Shown: positions 16,823 through 24,987 of the stretch, one piece after another
How positions within the stretch are numbered: position 1 is the stretch's first letter
Layout: every line of letters starts with the position of its first letter
Assembly (NCBI GenBank): GCA_964581355.1
Contig: CAZOOA010000013.1
Coordinates: 1 to 51,426 of the forward strand
From: CAZOOA01 sp964581355
Lineage (GTDB): Bacteria; Bacillota; Dethiobacteria; DTU022; UBA8154
Reading direction: 5' to 3'
Length of the DNA stretch: 51,426 bases
Position numbers and translations under genes: made by a program
Notes under the pieces: model-generated
Told to the model about the DNA's origin: nothing
The model's database searches: none
Seen by the model: only the letters and a program-made list of their open reading frames with translations

Positions 16823-18640
16823 CTACCTGCGCTTGGAATTGTCAGGAATTCTGGACATTTCGCTAGCCAGGTTGAAGCCGGGAAAGCAGGTAAACTTTAA
16901 CATCTTTTTCAAGTCGGTTTCTCCAATCAGGTCTTCCTGCTTTTTGCCAATCTGCAGTTGCAGCCTGCTTGCCCGCCGGCTCATCCGATTGATCAACCGG
17001 GTAAAGGCATTGGTCGTCTTGCGGGAAGAAAAGTTCAACTCTTCGGTATCTACAACCAGGCGCAAGCAACGATCCGGGATTAATTCTTTCAAGGTGCGAT
17101 TTAATTGAGCCAGGTTCATCTTATTTAGAAATCCCTGCAGCTTAACATAATAGATGCCCCGGTCTTCTGCAGCCAACACACGGAGCACATCTTCGACCTG
17201 GTTATCCCTTCCTGTCGCACCCAACACCTTGACTTCCACCATTTCTTCACCGTTTTCTTTGGCCTCCTGCAGGAGTCCTAAAGCCTGTTCATACCAGCGG
17301 TAATAGGAAGACAGGCGATTTACCAGGATATTGCCTATACCGCGGTAATACACCGACTGCCAACCAGTTAAAAAAGCGTTTTGCAGCGAATTCTTGGGGG
17401 AGTAAAACCGGCGATATGCCTGGTACATTCCTTCCTGCAGCTCCTCGGGAGACATTTTGGCCGGCTGAAAAACCACGTGCATTCCATCATAAAGCTCCCA
17501 GTCCCGGGTCAATAAACGTCCTTCCTGTTCCATCTGCTGGAATAGCGCCGTTCCAGGCAGTGGAGTAAGGACCATAAACTGAACGGAATCAATACGTGTC
17601 TCCAGGGCAAATTCTGCCGTTTCCCGGATGGTTTCCACTGTATCACTGTCGCTTCCCAGGACAAACATGCCGTGCACCCGGACGCGGTATTCGTGAAAAC
17701 GCCGGATCGACTCTTTAATATCTTCAACGCTCTGCTTTTTCTGGTAAGCTTCCAATGTTTCGGGGTTGATCGACTCCAGCCCTATATAGGCTATATTTCC
17801 GCCTGTACGGCGCATTAACTCCAATAATTCATCATCGCGGGATGATTCCACCCGAAACTGGGCTCCCCACCCTCTGAGCTTAATCTTGCGGTCCAGCATG
17901 CCCTGCAGCATTTCTTTGGTATGCCTGGGATGGGCAGCAAAATTATCATCACAGAAAAATATGCTTTTGCCATGGTAACGTGAAAGTTCATCCAGGACCA
18001 AATCCACACTGCGATAGCGATACTGGCGACCAAACATCTGGGTAACGCAGCAAAAAGTGCAATCAAAGGGACATCCCCTGGAAGTGGCCACGGGAATTGC
18101 CTGAAGAGGCCTTAAGGGACTTCCCTGAACAAAAAGATCCAGGTCAGGAATGGGCAGTTCATCCATGGTCACCCAACATTCCTGATCCGGGTTATGTATG
18201 ATTTCGCCATCTTTCCAGTACGACACTCCTGGAACATCCACCGGTTCCTCTCCTTTGGCCAGGCAGTTCACCAAAGCTGGAAAGGTAAAGTCCGCTTCCC
18301 CCCTGGTTACGTAATCAGCATGCTGGATTGCTTCCTCCAGCATCAAGGAAGCATGAATGCCCCCAATAACCACGGGGATCCCCCGGGAGCGCAAGAATCC
18401 GGCTACCCGGTAAGAATCTGTGCTGGTCACGCTAATGGTCGAAAAACCTACAAGGTCTGCTTGCAGGATCTCTTTCCATTTCAGTTTCTCAACCGTATCG
18501 GCATACAAGGACACATCATAACCCGCATTTCGCAGTTGTGATCCCAGGGTGGGAAGTCCCAGGCGCGGCATTTTGGAAACTTCGAAAACGTTCCCAGCCT
18601 TGCATTTTAATTCTATTAAAGCAATTTTTTTCATGTACAT
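16823..18640 (-). CDS. B12-binding radical SAM protein with C-terminal STAS-like domain
   Basis: 605-residue enzyme. Residues ~1-130 form a cobalamin-binding-type Rossmann domain (GLPTLGSQLRNAGYDVSLY, DLVGFSTISVTSTDSY, VVIGGIHASL, YVTRGEAD). The radical SAM core follows, with the 4Fe-4S motif C190-x3-C194-x2-C197 preceded by TSRG, then IFFCDDNF, AYIGLESINP and VHGMFVLGSDSDT. A helical domain (~385-450) follows, as in the methylthiotransferase/B12 radical SAM class. The unusual part is residues ~493-575: beta-strand, helix, strand pattern (VKLQGFLNKMNLAQLNRTL, LRLVVDTEELNFSS, RLQLQI) that resembles STAS anti-sigma-antagonist domains. The canonical D-S of STAS is replaced by S-S. RBS GGAAAGG suits either ATG 18640 or the in-frame ATG at 18634. 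Such B12 radical SAM proteins methylate or rearrange hopanoids, lipids or cofactors; the product is unknown. Confidence 0.87.
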   Translation of the reverse strand: MYMKKIALIELKCKAGNVFEVSKMPRLGLPTLGSQLRNAGYDVSLYADTVEKLKWKEILQADLVGFSTISVTSTDSYRVAGFLRSRGIPVVIGGIHASLMLEEAIQHADYVTRGEADFTFPALVNCLAKGEEPVDVPGVSYWKDGEIIHNPDQECWVTMDELPIPDLDLFVQGSPLRPLQAIPVATSRGCPFDCTFCCVTQMFGRQYRYRSVDLVLDELSRYHGKSIFFCDDNFAAHPRHTKEMLQGMLDRKIKLRGWGAQFRVESSRDDELLELMRRTGGNIAYIGLESINPETLEAYQKKQSVEDIKESIRRFHEYRVRVHGMFVLGSDSDTVETIRETAEFALETRIDSVQFMVLTPLPGTALFQQMEQEGRLLTRDWELYDGMHVVFQPAKMSPEELQEGMYQAYRRFYSPKNSLQNAFLTGWQSVYYRGIGNILVNRLSSYYRWYEQALGLLQEAKENGEEMVEVKVLGATGRDNQVEDVLRVLAAEDRGIYYVKLQGFLNKMNLAQLNRTLKELIPDRCLRLVVDTEELNFSSRKTTNAFTRLINRMSRRASRLQLQIGKKQEDLIGETDLKKMLKFTCFPGFNLASEMSRIPDNSKRR

Positions 18641-18894
18641 TTACCTTTCCAACTAAGTTTTAATCCTGAGCGTATTATTTCCTTAAAGCGCTGAACTAAC
18701 CATGAAGAGATTAATTGACAATAGAAGGCATAAAAAAGTCACACCGAAAAGTGAGAAAAATAGCCCAGATCTGGTTGAACAACTTTGACCTTGTTTGAAG
18801 GGAAGAAGTTTCAACCTTCTTATACCCCATTATACTCCCTTAAAGGCTGGAAAGCAAACCACAATTTCCTCTAGATGTTTTACAACAAGCCAAG

Positions 18895-19146
18895 CTAGAT
18901 CAGTTTGAAAAGCATCAAATATCCCAACCCCAACAAAAAACAAACCACACTTAACAAGGCCACAGCTACAACTTTCTCCCATTTGTCTTTCCGCTTGTGT
19001 TTCCCCAGGCATTCCGGGCAAAGAACCATTCTCTTGTAACTAAGGAGAGGAAACTGGGCAAGTGAATAACCCATCCTGACCAGGTGAGAGGTTTCCCGGC
19101 CCGTTTCTATTTCCACACGACACTCCTGGCACCTGCTTTTTTCCAC
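18895..19146 (-). CDS. Small zinc-ribbon, single-pass membrane protein
   Basis: 83-residue protein starting at GTG 19146, with AGAGG six bases upstream. Two CxxC pairs (CQEC at ~6-9 and CPEC at ~43-46) make a zinc ribbon. The C-terminal third is a hydrophobic helix (VVAVALLSVVCFLLGLGYLML) preceded by a basic stretch, so the ribbon should face the cytoplasm. It lies 255 bases upstream of the radical SAM gene on the same strand and may be cotranscribed. No function is recognised; it resembles zinc-ribbon membrane proteins of unknown function. The 254-base interval on its 3' side (18641-18894) shows nothing beyond weak hairpins. Confidence 0.7.
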   Translation of the reverse strand: MEKSRCQECRVEIETGRETSHLVRMGYSLAQFPLLSYKRMVLCPECLGKHKRKDKWEKVVAVALLSVVCFLLGLGYLMLFKLI

Positions 19147-19233
19147 ATTAAGCCTCTTTCAGGTTTAAAATTAACGACAATTCACAAATTTCCTTCATAT
19201 TTACTAATTCTACAAACCATCTCCCAATCCTGC

Positions 19234-19267
19234 CTGCGATGAAAAAATTAAAGGAAAATGCTTCCTT
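19234..19267 (-). terminator. Short-stem terminator after the SLC13 gene
   Basis: AAGGAA/TTCCTT (19251-19256 and 19262-19267) with a 5-base loop, extended by TTA/TAA pairing across a bulge, is followed on the minus strand by TTTAATTTTTT. It sits 28 bases past the stop at 19295. Confidence 0.55.
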
Positions 19268-19294
19268 AATGTCCACCTATTAATGTGTCCGCTT

Positions 19295-20716
19295 TTAAAG
19301 CAGGCCAAGCAGATTCCAGTACCAGATCGCTGGCAGGACACCCAGGGAAACAGAAATTACAAATCCTGCCCCGTAGAGGGCCAGATGGCCTTCAGACCAG
19401 CCCTGGTTTTCCAAAATATTGCTGGATATGATAGCAAAAGGTGACATGTAATGCATAACCGTAAAACACTGGATAACCCCGCTTAAAAAGCACAGCACTA
19501 CAGGATGGATTCCCAAAGCATTCAGGGAGGGAGCAAAAGCCATTAACAGGGTTAAAGTAGGCAACCCCCAGGCCACATCGACAAATCGAACCAGGAAAAC
19601 AAATAACAGCATGGAAAAAACGAAAACATAAATCTGCGCCGCCATACCACTTACCAGGGGTTTAAGCCCCTCTGTAAGGTGGGAGATTAATCCAATATTT
19701 TCAAGCACCGTGGGTATTGACATTATGGAGCCAATAAATAGGACAACATCCCAATTGACGCCTGCTGAAATGGATTTAACTGAAAGGGTGCCAAATAAAA
19801 AAAGCAGGAAAACCGTCAGGGAAGTAATGGTTACAGACTCCAAGCCATGCAGTGGGGTAGTCAAATACCCCAAAAAACAAAGGGCCAGGATAATCCCGGC
19901 ATAGATCTCTTCCCGGGATACCGGCCCCGGAGATATTTTACCATATGTATTTTCACTGCCTGTCCCTGGAAAACGAGGTCGAAAAACAAGAAAAAGATAT
20001 ATCAGTAAAAATATCGTTATGATCCCCCAGGGTATGATCAGGGCCTGGGTATAACCGACCCAATCCAGGTCCAGGCGCAGTTCCCGGGGCAGAAGACCCA
20101 TATTGATCGGGCCCACCAGGCTGCCAGTCAGCCATCCGTTTCCTGGTATTAAAATCGCCGTATAGGCCACCAGGGAAATAAAAGCTGCTTCCCTGGAGCG
20201 TCCGGGCAGCTGCAGCGCCCTGATAATTCCCAGGACAATGGGCATGATAATGGCGATACGCACTGTAATGGAAGGAGTAAGCATGGAAAAAACAATCCCA
20301 ATCAGCATTAGCCCCAGGGCAGTCCGGGTGATGTTTCCTTGAAAGCGATCCAGGACCAGGGCTGTCAAGCGAACTCCCAAACCTGTCTCCTGGATAACAT
20401 GCCCAAAAAGAAATGCCGGGATAATAATCCAGACTGCCGACGAAGTAAAACCCGCAAACACATCCTGGTAAGGAAGTCCACCGACCAATAAAAGGCCCAT
20501 CATTAACATTCCGGCTACACCCCGGGGCAGGCGGGCTGGAAATACCATCCAGGCAGCCAGGGCAAAAATCACGCAACCAAGGGCCCAGTGCCCCGAAGGA
20601 GTCAATACTTCCACGGGGCGCTGGTGATAAACGAAGCCGAAAGCCAGGACCGCCACCATTGCCAGGACAAGCCATTTGGACAGTTCTTTTTTTTGTTCCT
20701 GAGAGCTTTTATTCAT
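19295..20716 (-). CDS. SLC13 / DASS-family anion:sodium symporter
   Basis: 473-residue integral membrane protein with about 12 hydrophobic segments. Family features are GVAGMLMMGLLLVGGL, AFLFGHVIQETGLGVRLTALVLDRF, an MLTPSITVRIAIIMPIV segment matching the S-N-T-A-T helix-hairpin region, INMGLLP, NWDVVLFIGSIMSIP and a final MHYMSPFAIISS hairpin. DASS proteins carry succinate, malate, citrate, sulfate or 2-oxoglutarate with sodium. The substrate is not determined, but the canonical Ser-Asn-Thr motif is altered (SIT), so a non-standard anion is possible. It is the last gene of the signalling block on the minus strand, 38 bases after the PAS gene, and also has its own extended -10 immediately upstream. 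That makes a sensor-controlled uptake system plausible. Confidence 0.87.
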   Translation of the reverse strand: MNKSSQEQKKELSKWLVLAMVAVLAFGFVYHQRPVEVLTPSGHWALGCVIFALAAWMVFPARLPRGVAGMLMMGLLLVGGLPYQDVFAGFTSSAVWIIIPAFLFGHVIQETGLGVRLTALVLDRFQGNITRTALGLMLIGIVFSMLTPSITVRIAIIMPIVLGIIRALQLPGRSREAAFISLVAYTAILIPGNGWLTGSLVGPINMGLLPRELRLDLDWVGYTQALIIPWGIITIFLLIYLFLVFRPRFPGTGSENTYGKISPGPVSREEIYAGIILALCFLGYLTTPLHGLESVTITSLTVFLLFLFGTLSVKSISAGVNWDVVLFIGSIMSIPTVLENIGLISHLTEGLKPLVSGMAAQIYVFVFSMLLFVFLVRFVDVAWGLPTLTLLMAFAPSLNALGIHPVVLCFLSGVIQCFTVMHYMSPFAIISSNILENQGWSEGHLALYGAGFVISVSLGVLPAIWYWNLLGLL

Positions 20717-20722
20717 ACTCTG

Positions 20723-20731
20723 ATTATAACA
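20723..20731 (-). promoter_or_regulatory. Extended -10 promoter abutting the SLC13 start codon
   Basis: Minus strand reads TGTTATAAT, an extended -10 (TG-n-TATAAT). Six bases later is the ATG at 20716, so a start of transcription seven bases downstream would coincide with the start codon. No good -35 and no strong ribosome site are visible. Confidence 0.4.
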
Positions 20732-20754
20732 TAATATTTTTCCACTCGATATTT

Positions 20755-21369
20755 TTAAACTGCCTGGACAAGTTTGTTATCCAGCATAATTGACCATTCA
20801 AGAGCTTCAGGGCTTAATGACTTGTAGAAAACAAGGAGCAACAATTCCGGGGGATAACCGCTCAACTCTTCGATGTCAGCACTTAAAAAGATCATGTTCC
20901 AATCCGGAGAGCACACACACCGGAAAATAACTCCAGGTATGTTAGAAACAAGGTTGTAAAACCTTGCTTCGCCCTCCTGAATTCTTAGCTCAGCTTTTTT
21001 ACTCTCTGTGATATCGCGAATAAAAGTGGCAAAATATCCAGGTTCATCGCTGTAAGCCGTAACTTCGTACCAACGGTCCAAAGAATCAAAGTGCTTTTCA
21101 AATCGTGTGTTTACCCCCGTAAGAGCTACCCGGGAATACATGCTCAGCCATTCAAGACCTGATGTTTTGATTTCTGGGAAAACCTCTGTCACCTTCTTCC
21201 CCACAACCTTGTCCCTGGTAGAGCCAGTCATTTCTTCAAAAGCGGGGTTTACTTGAAGAAAGATATGATCTACGGGGTTATCGAAGCTGTCAACTACCAA
21301 CTGATGGTAAACAAACAGATCTGGCATGTTTTCTATAAGCAGTCGATACCTGTCTTTGTCTGAAAGCAA
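20755..21369 (-). CDS. PAS-domain protein without output domain
   Basis: 204-residue soluble protein starting at TTG 21369, supported by AGGAGG seven bases upstream and 22 bases after the HD-GYP stop. One complete PAS domain occupies ~5-125 (YRLLIENMPDLFVYH, VNPAFEEMTGSTRDKVVGK, FATFIRDITESKKAE). A second PAS begins at ~130 (FYNLVSNIPGVIFRC, MIFLSADIEELSGYPPELL) and stops abruptly after SPEALEWSI, roughly halfway. No kinase, GGDEF or HD domain follows, so it is either a truncated sensor remnant or a small PAS adaptor that binds a ligand and talks to a partner. Given the block it sits in, an adaptor for the histidine kinase or the HD-GYP protein is possible, but this is inference. Confidence 0.75.
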   Translation of the reverse strand: MLSDKDRYRLLIENMPDLFVYHQLVVDSFDNPVDHIFLQVNPAFEEMTGSTRDKVVGKKVTEVFPEIKTSGLEWLSMYSRVALTGVNTRFEKHFDSLDRWYEVTAYSDEPGYFATFIRDITESKKAELRIQEGEARFYNLVSNIPGVIFRCVCSPDWNMIFLSADIEELSGYPPELLLLVFYKSLSPEALEWSIMLDNKLVQAV

Positions 21370-21391
21370 ATACTTTCCTCCTGCCTGGCTA

Positions 21392-22468
21392 TTATTGCCC
21401 TTGATATTTAAAACAAAAACCCTTTTCTCTGAACAGCTTGACGCAGGCATCAACAATATCTGAATCATAGGCTGCTCCCTTTTTCTGCTGGATTTCCTCC
21501 AGGGCCTGCCCAGTCCCCAGGGCCGGCCGGTAGGGTCTGTGGGAAGACATGGCCTCTACAACGTCAGCTACACCCAGTATTTTTGCCTCAAGCTGTATCT
21601 GACCGTTTTTCAAACCAAAGGGGTATCCTGAGCCATCGATTCGTTCATGGTGCTGGACAATGATTTGAGAAATAGGCCAGGGAAAATCAATTTCTTCCAT
21701 AATTTCTTCTCCAATCAACGGATGGTTCTTAATGATACCAAATTCGAACTCATTTATTTTCCCCGGCTTGCTTAGAATTTCAGCCGGCACATTTATTTTT
21801 CCAATATCATGAATCTGTGAGGCCAACCTTACGCTATCGACTTTTTCACTTGAAAGTCCAATTTCCCGGGCAATGGCACTAGAAAGCTCAGCAACCCTTA
21901 CCTGGTGACCGGCTGTGTATGGGTCTCTTTTTTTTATAATTTTTGATATGGTACATATAATCCCTTCCGTGGTTTGCTCTAGCACTTGAAAGGTATCTTT
22001 AAGTTTTTCTTCAGACTTTTTAAATTTTGTAATATCACGGATCGTTTCAATTGCACCTACAATATCTCCCTTTTCATCGAAAATGGGAGAGGCTTTCACC
22101 CAGTGATAAGCTAAATCCTGTTTGCTTAAATGATCAACCACCAGCTCACAGGATAGGGTGCTGCCTTTTTGCGTCACTTGATCATAAAACTGCTCTATCT
22201 CTTTATGGTTGGATAGCGCAAAATCAATAAGCATGGGCCTTTGCTTTCCATAAAAGGGCACTGCGTAGGCATATTCCCCTTTACCCAACATTTCCTTCTT
22301 GCGAACACCAGTCATTTCTTCCATAGCACGGTTCCAGGCAACAACCTTTCCATCCCTGTCAATAGCAAATGTTGCATCAGGCATAAACTCAATTATACCC
22401 TGATAATTAAGACTGAAGTTTTTGGCATCACTTTCACAAATACTTTCCGGGATATTGGTTTTTTCCAT
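21392..22468 (-). CDS. PAS-HD-GYP cyclic-di-GMP phosphodiesterase
   Basis: 358-residue cytoplasmic protein: an N-terminal PAS domain (~20-145, IEFMPDATFAIDRDGKVVAWNRAMEE; ending AIETIRDITKFKKSE) linked by a short coiled coil to an HD-GYP domain (~165-350). Catalytic signatures are complete: TAGHQVRVAELS, the metal pair HD in QIHDIGKINVP, the second histidines in NHPLIGEEI and VQHHERIDGSGYPFGL, and the aspartate in ILGVADVVEAMSSHRPYRPA. It should hydrolyse cyclic di-GMP (or cGAMP) to nucleotides. ATG 22468 has GAGGGG seven bases upstream; a further ATG at 22483 is less well placed. It lies 34 bases after the chemoreceptor gene in the same operon, so ligand binding by PAS probably couples chemosensing to c-di-GMP turnover. 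Confidence 0.92.
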   Translation of the reverse strand: MEKTNIPESICESDAKNFSLNYQGIIEFMPDATFAIDRDGKVVAWNRAMEEMTGVRKKEMLGKGEYAYAVPFYGKQRPMLIDFALSNHKEIEQFYDQVTQKGSTLSCELVVDHLSKQDLAYHWVKASPIFDEKGDIVGAIETIRDITKFKKSEEKLKDTFQVLEQTTEGIICTISKIIKKRDPYTAGHQVRVAELSSAIAREIGLSSEKVDSVRLASQIHDIGKINVPAEILSKPGKINEFEFGIIKNHPLIGEEIMEEIDFPWPISQIIVQHHERIDGSGYPFGLKNGQIQLEAKILGVADVVEAMSSHRPYRPALGTGQALEEIQQKKGAAYDSDIVDACVKLFREKGFCFKYQGQ

Positions 22469-22502
22469 AAATAATCCCCTCATGATAAATTCTTTTTAGC
22501 AC

Positions 22503-23720
22503 TTACTTTTGAAATCTTTGAATACGTTGTTCCAGCTTAACCGCCATCTCTTCGAGCCCATCTGTTAGCGCTTTTACTTCTTGCAAAGAAGCAGATTGTT
22601 GCTGAGTAGATGCCGCCACCTGCTGGCAACTGGCAGCCATTTCACTGGCATCTTTTGCTGTCTGCTCTATATGGTCTTGGATCGTATCAATAGAATCAAG
22701 GGTTTCTTTCAAGTAGTTAACGGTCTCCTCTACATCCCTGTTGGTTTCATCTATATTGGTTTCACTCTCTGTTATACTCCGGGCTGTTTCATCTGCAGCC
22801 TGGGACATCTTGTCCATAATATTGCCAATTTCCCCGGCTGCCGACTTGCTCTCTTCAGCAAGTTTCCTTACTTCTTCAGCGACTACAGAAAACCCCTGGC
22901 CGTGTTCTCCTGCCCTGGCCGCCTCTATCGCTGCATTTAAAGCCAGCATGTTGGTCTGTTCTGCAATATCTGTAATAAGATTGGTAATCCGGGTTATTTC
23001 ACCTGTCTGCTCTGTTAACTCGTTAACTTTTTCTACAGAAGACTGGATTTTTTCCCTGGAATCATTGGTGGATCTGGAGACATTCAGCAACATTTCTTCA
23101 CCTTTATTGCTATTATCAGCTACTTTCCCAGTCAAGCTTGAAAGTTCTTCGGTCCGTGTACTGATATTTGCAGCACTTCCAGCAAGTTCATTGGAGCTGG
23201 CCGCTACTTCTTGAATAGTACTGGCATTATTGTCCATAGCATCAACAATATTCGTGCTGCTATCCCTTATCTGGCTGGTAGTGGTTTCGATTTCAGAAAT
23301 AAGATCCTGCAACGCGCTTTTCATCCCTGTTATAGCTTGACCCAGTTTTCCCATTTCGTCCCTGCTGTCAATCTTTACTTCTGCCTGTAGATTCCCTGAG
23401 CCAATATCTTCGGCTACCGCAATTGCCCTGTAAAGAGGGTCAAGAGCAACTACATTGAGCAGTAGCAAGATAATCACAGAAGTTGTCCCTAAGTTTATCG
23501 CTGTAGAAATAGCCAGAGCATAAGCAAGCTCATCGATACCCAGGAAGCGGGAAAGAATATCCTCGATAAAATTAACCACCACCGGGCTAATGATAAGTAC
23601 AATAACCAGCCCCACCAGCGTTTTAACACGCAAACCTACAGGTATTTTTTGGACCACCTCTTTTACGCGGTTCTTTTTGAACATTTTGCTCCCTTTTTTG
23701 GGAATAGTTGTCTCACTCAT
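22503..23720 (-). CDS. Methyl-accepting chemotaxis protein lacking an extracytoplasmic sensor
   Basis: 405-residue chemoreceptor starting at ATG 23720 (AAGGAGG upstream). A short basic N-terminus leads into two membrane helices (TLVGLVIVLIISPVVV and STAINLGTTSVIILLLLN) separated by only ~25 residues, so there is no periplasmic ligand domain. HAMP-like sequence follows (DPLYRAIAVAEDIGSGNL), then the signalling hairpin with the highly conserved tip (IAEQTNMLALNAAIEAARAGE, GFSVVAEEVRKLAEES). The C-terminus ends without an NWETF-type CheR tether. It should relay a membrane or cytoplasmic cue to CheA/CheW, which are not in this window. Being in one unit with pseudo-receiver, HD-GYP and PAS genes suggests non-canonical use in a local signalling complex. 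Confidence 0.92.
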   Translation of the reverse strand: MSETTIPKKGSKMFKKNRVKEVVQKIPVGLRVKTLVGLVIVLIISPVVVNFIEDILSRFLGIDELAYALAISTAINLGTTSVIILLLLNVVALDPLYRAIAVAEDIGSGNLQAEVKIDSRDEMGKLGQAITGMKSALQDLISEIETTTSQIRDSSTNIVDAMDNNASTIQEVAASSNELAGSAANISTRTEELSSLTGKVADNSNKGEEMLLNVSRSTNDSREKIQSSVEKVNELTEQTGEITRITNLITDIAEQTNMLALNAAIEAARAGEHGQGFSVVAEEVRKLAEESKSAAGEIGNIMDKMSQAADETARSITESETNIDETNRDVEETVNYLKETLDSIDTIQDHIEQTAKDASEMAASCQQVAASTQQQSASLQEVKALTDGLEEMAVKLEQRIQRFQK

Positions 23721-23777
23721 AATGCTCCTCCTTAGCAATAGCATGGAATCATACGGCACTTGATCCTGCCGCTCCTT

Positions 23778-24203
23778 TTAAACAAAGAGCTGGATAAGAG
23801 CCATAATATCAACCCAGAAATTTTCCCTGGAGACCATTCCGTCAAACCCTTTATCCCTAAAAAACTTTCGACTGGACTGGTCACCGAAAAGAGTTAGACC
23901 AAATATTTTTACATTATCACTATCAATTTTTGTTTTCAGCTGATTACACAATCCAAAGGCATCTTTTCCCATTAATTTTCGATTCAATATAATAATATCC
24001 GGTTTTTTTTCCCCAGCAGCCTGTAATGCTGCAGAGTAATCATTAATGATAAAGACTTCTTCAATTGCAGCCATGGATGTCAGAAATTGTCTGGCACTGA
24101 AAGTAAAGGGACAATTATAATCAATAATCATTATTCTTATATGCCCAATGAATATCCCCCCTACAGTGAGGTTCGTCCTTTTAGTTAAGTCTACTTCAAC
24201 CAA
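23778..24203 (-). CDS. Degenerate receiver (pseudo-response-regulator) protein
   Basis: Up to 141 residues with a receiver-fold pattern but broken phosphorylation site. The fold begins at IRIMIIDYN (only one of the usual acidic pair), the phosphoacceptor strand reads IIILNRKLMG (Asn for Asp), and the switch Lys near the C-terminus is VSR. No output domain follows. The start is uncertain: the frame opens at TTG 24203 without a site, AGGGGGG lies six bases before an ATT at 24149, and ATG 24131 is inside the first strand. Such pseudo-receivers act as phosphate-independent protein-binding modules. It is 57 bases upstream of the chemoreceptor gene. Confidence in the receiver fold is moderate to good from pattern alone. 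Confidence 0.7.
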   Translation of the reverse strand: MVEVDLTKRTNLTVGGIFIGHIRIMIIDYNCPFTFSARQFLTSMAAIEEVFIINDYSAALQAAGEKKPDIIILNRKLMGKDAFGLCNQLKTKIDSDNVKIFGLTLFGDQSSRKFFRDKGFDGMVSRENFWVDIMALIQLFV

Positions 24204-24261
24204 CTTGATATGTCGATTCGCACCTTTCCCAAGAAATAAAAAGAGAGTCCCCCATATAATA

Positions 24262-24289
24262 AGAAAAAATGCCCCATTTTAGAGGCATT
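24262..24289 (-). terminator. Terminator after the NarL-type regulator
   Basis: AATGCC/GGCATT (24268-24273, 24284-24289) with a 10-base loop, followed on the minus strand by TTTTTTCTT. It separates the kinase-regulator pair from the pseudo-receiver operon. Confidence 0.65.
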
Positions 24290-24336
24290 AATTTCTTACT
24301 AAACCTGGGCTATCAAGTAGTTGCCGGGAGGACTGT

Positions 24337-24987
24337 TTATTCACTTTCTTCCTGCAAGGGTTTTCCCAACTCTGTTGCCAGCTTTAAAAGATCCTCATCC
24401 TTAGATACACTCAACTTCTCCATCAAGTTTTCCCTGTGCCTGTCAACGGTTTTTGGGCTAATATGTAGGGACTCCGCTATTTCTTTCCTGCTGTAGTTTT
24501 CAACAAGAAGGTGAAATACTTCCTGCTCCCTTGCTGTAAGCTTTTTGTATGCCGTTATTGCGCAGTTTCCCGGGGCAGATTGCAAATAGTTGGAAACTAC
24601 CGGTTGTAAAACATTGGGACTTAAATAGGGTTTTCCTTCTTTTACAGCTTCTAAAGCCAGCTTTAATTCATCATATGCAGTATCCTTATGTACATACCCC
24701 AGGGCCCCAAATTCCAGTACTTGTTGAACATAATTATCAAACCTGGAAAGGATAATAACCTTTATGCCTGGATGCCGATTTAAAATTTGACTTGTCGCTT
24801 CCAATCCACTTAGCTTTGGCATAGAAATATCCATGATAATCACATCGGGGGTCAGTTTTTCTGTAAGAGACACAGCCTCGATTCCATCAGCTGCCTCACC
24901 AACAATTTCTACCTCGCCATTCGATTTCAGCAGGGCTCCCAAACCCTGGCGAAAAAGAGCATGGTCGTCAGCCAAAAGGACTCGCAT
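24337..24987 (-). CDS. NarL/FixJ-family response regulator
   Basis: 216-residue two-component transcription factor. Receiver domain 1-120: acidic pair in LLADDHALFRQG, phosphoacceptor Asp53 in VIIMDISMPKLSG, conserved Ser in VIILSRF and Lys in YVHKDT. LuxR-type helix-turn-helix ~150-205: LTAREQEVFHLLVENYSRKEIAESLHISPKTVDRHRENLMEKL. ATG 24987 has AAAGGAGG upstream and lies 20 bases inside the end of the kinase gene, so the two are coupled and form a cognate pair. Target genes are not known; the neighbouring signalling and SLC13 genes are natural candidates but no binding site could be assigned. Confidence 0.94.
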   Translation of the reverse strand: MRVLLADDHALFRQGLGALLKSNGEVEIVGEAADGIEAVSLTEKLTPDVIIMDISMPKLSGLEATSQILNRHPGIKVIILSRFDNYVQQVLEFGALGYVHKDTAYDELKLALEAVKEGKPYLSPNVLQPVVSNYLQSAPGNCAITAYKKLTAREQEVFHLLVENYSRKEIAESLHISPKTVDRHRENLMEKLSVSKDEDLLKLATELGKPLQEESE

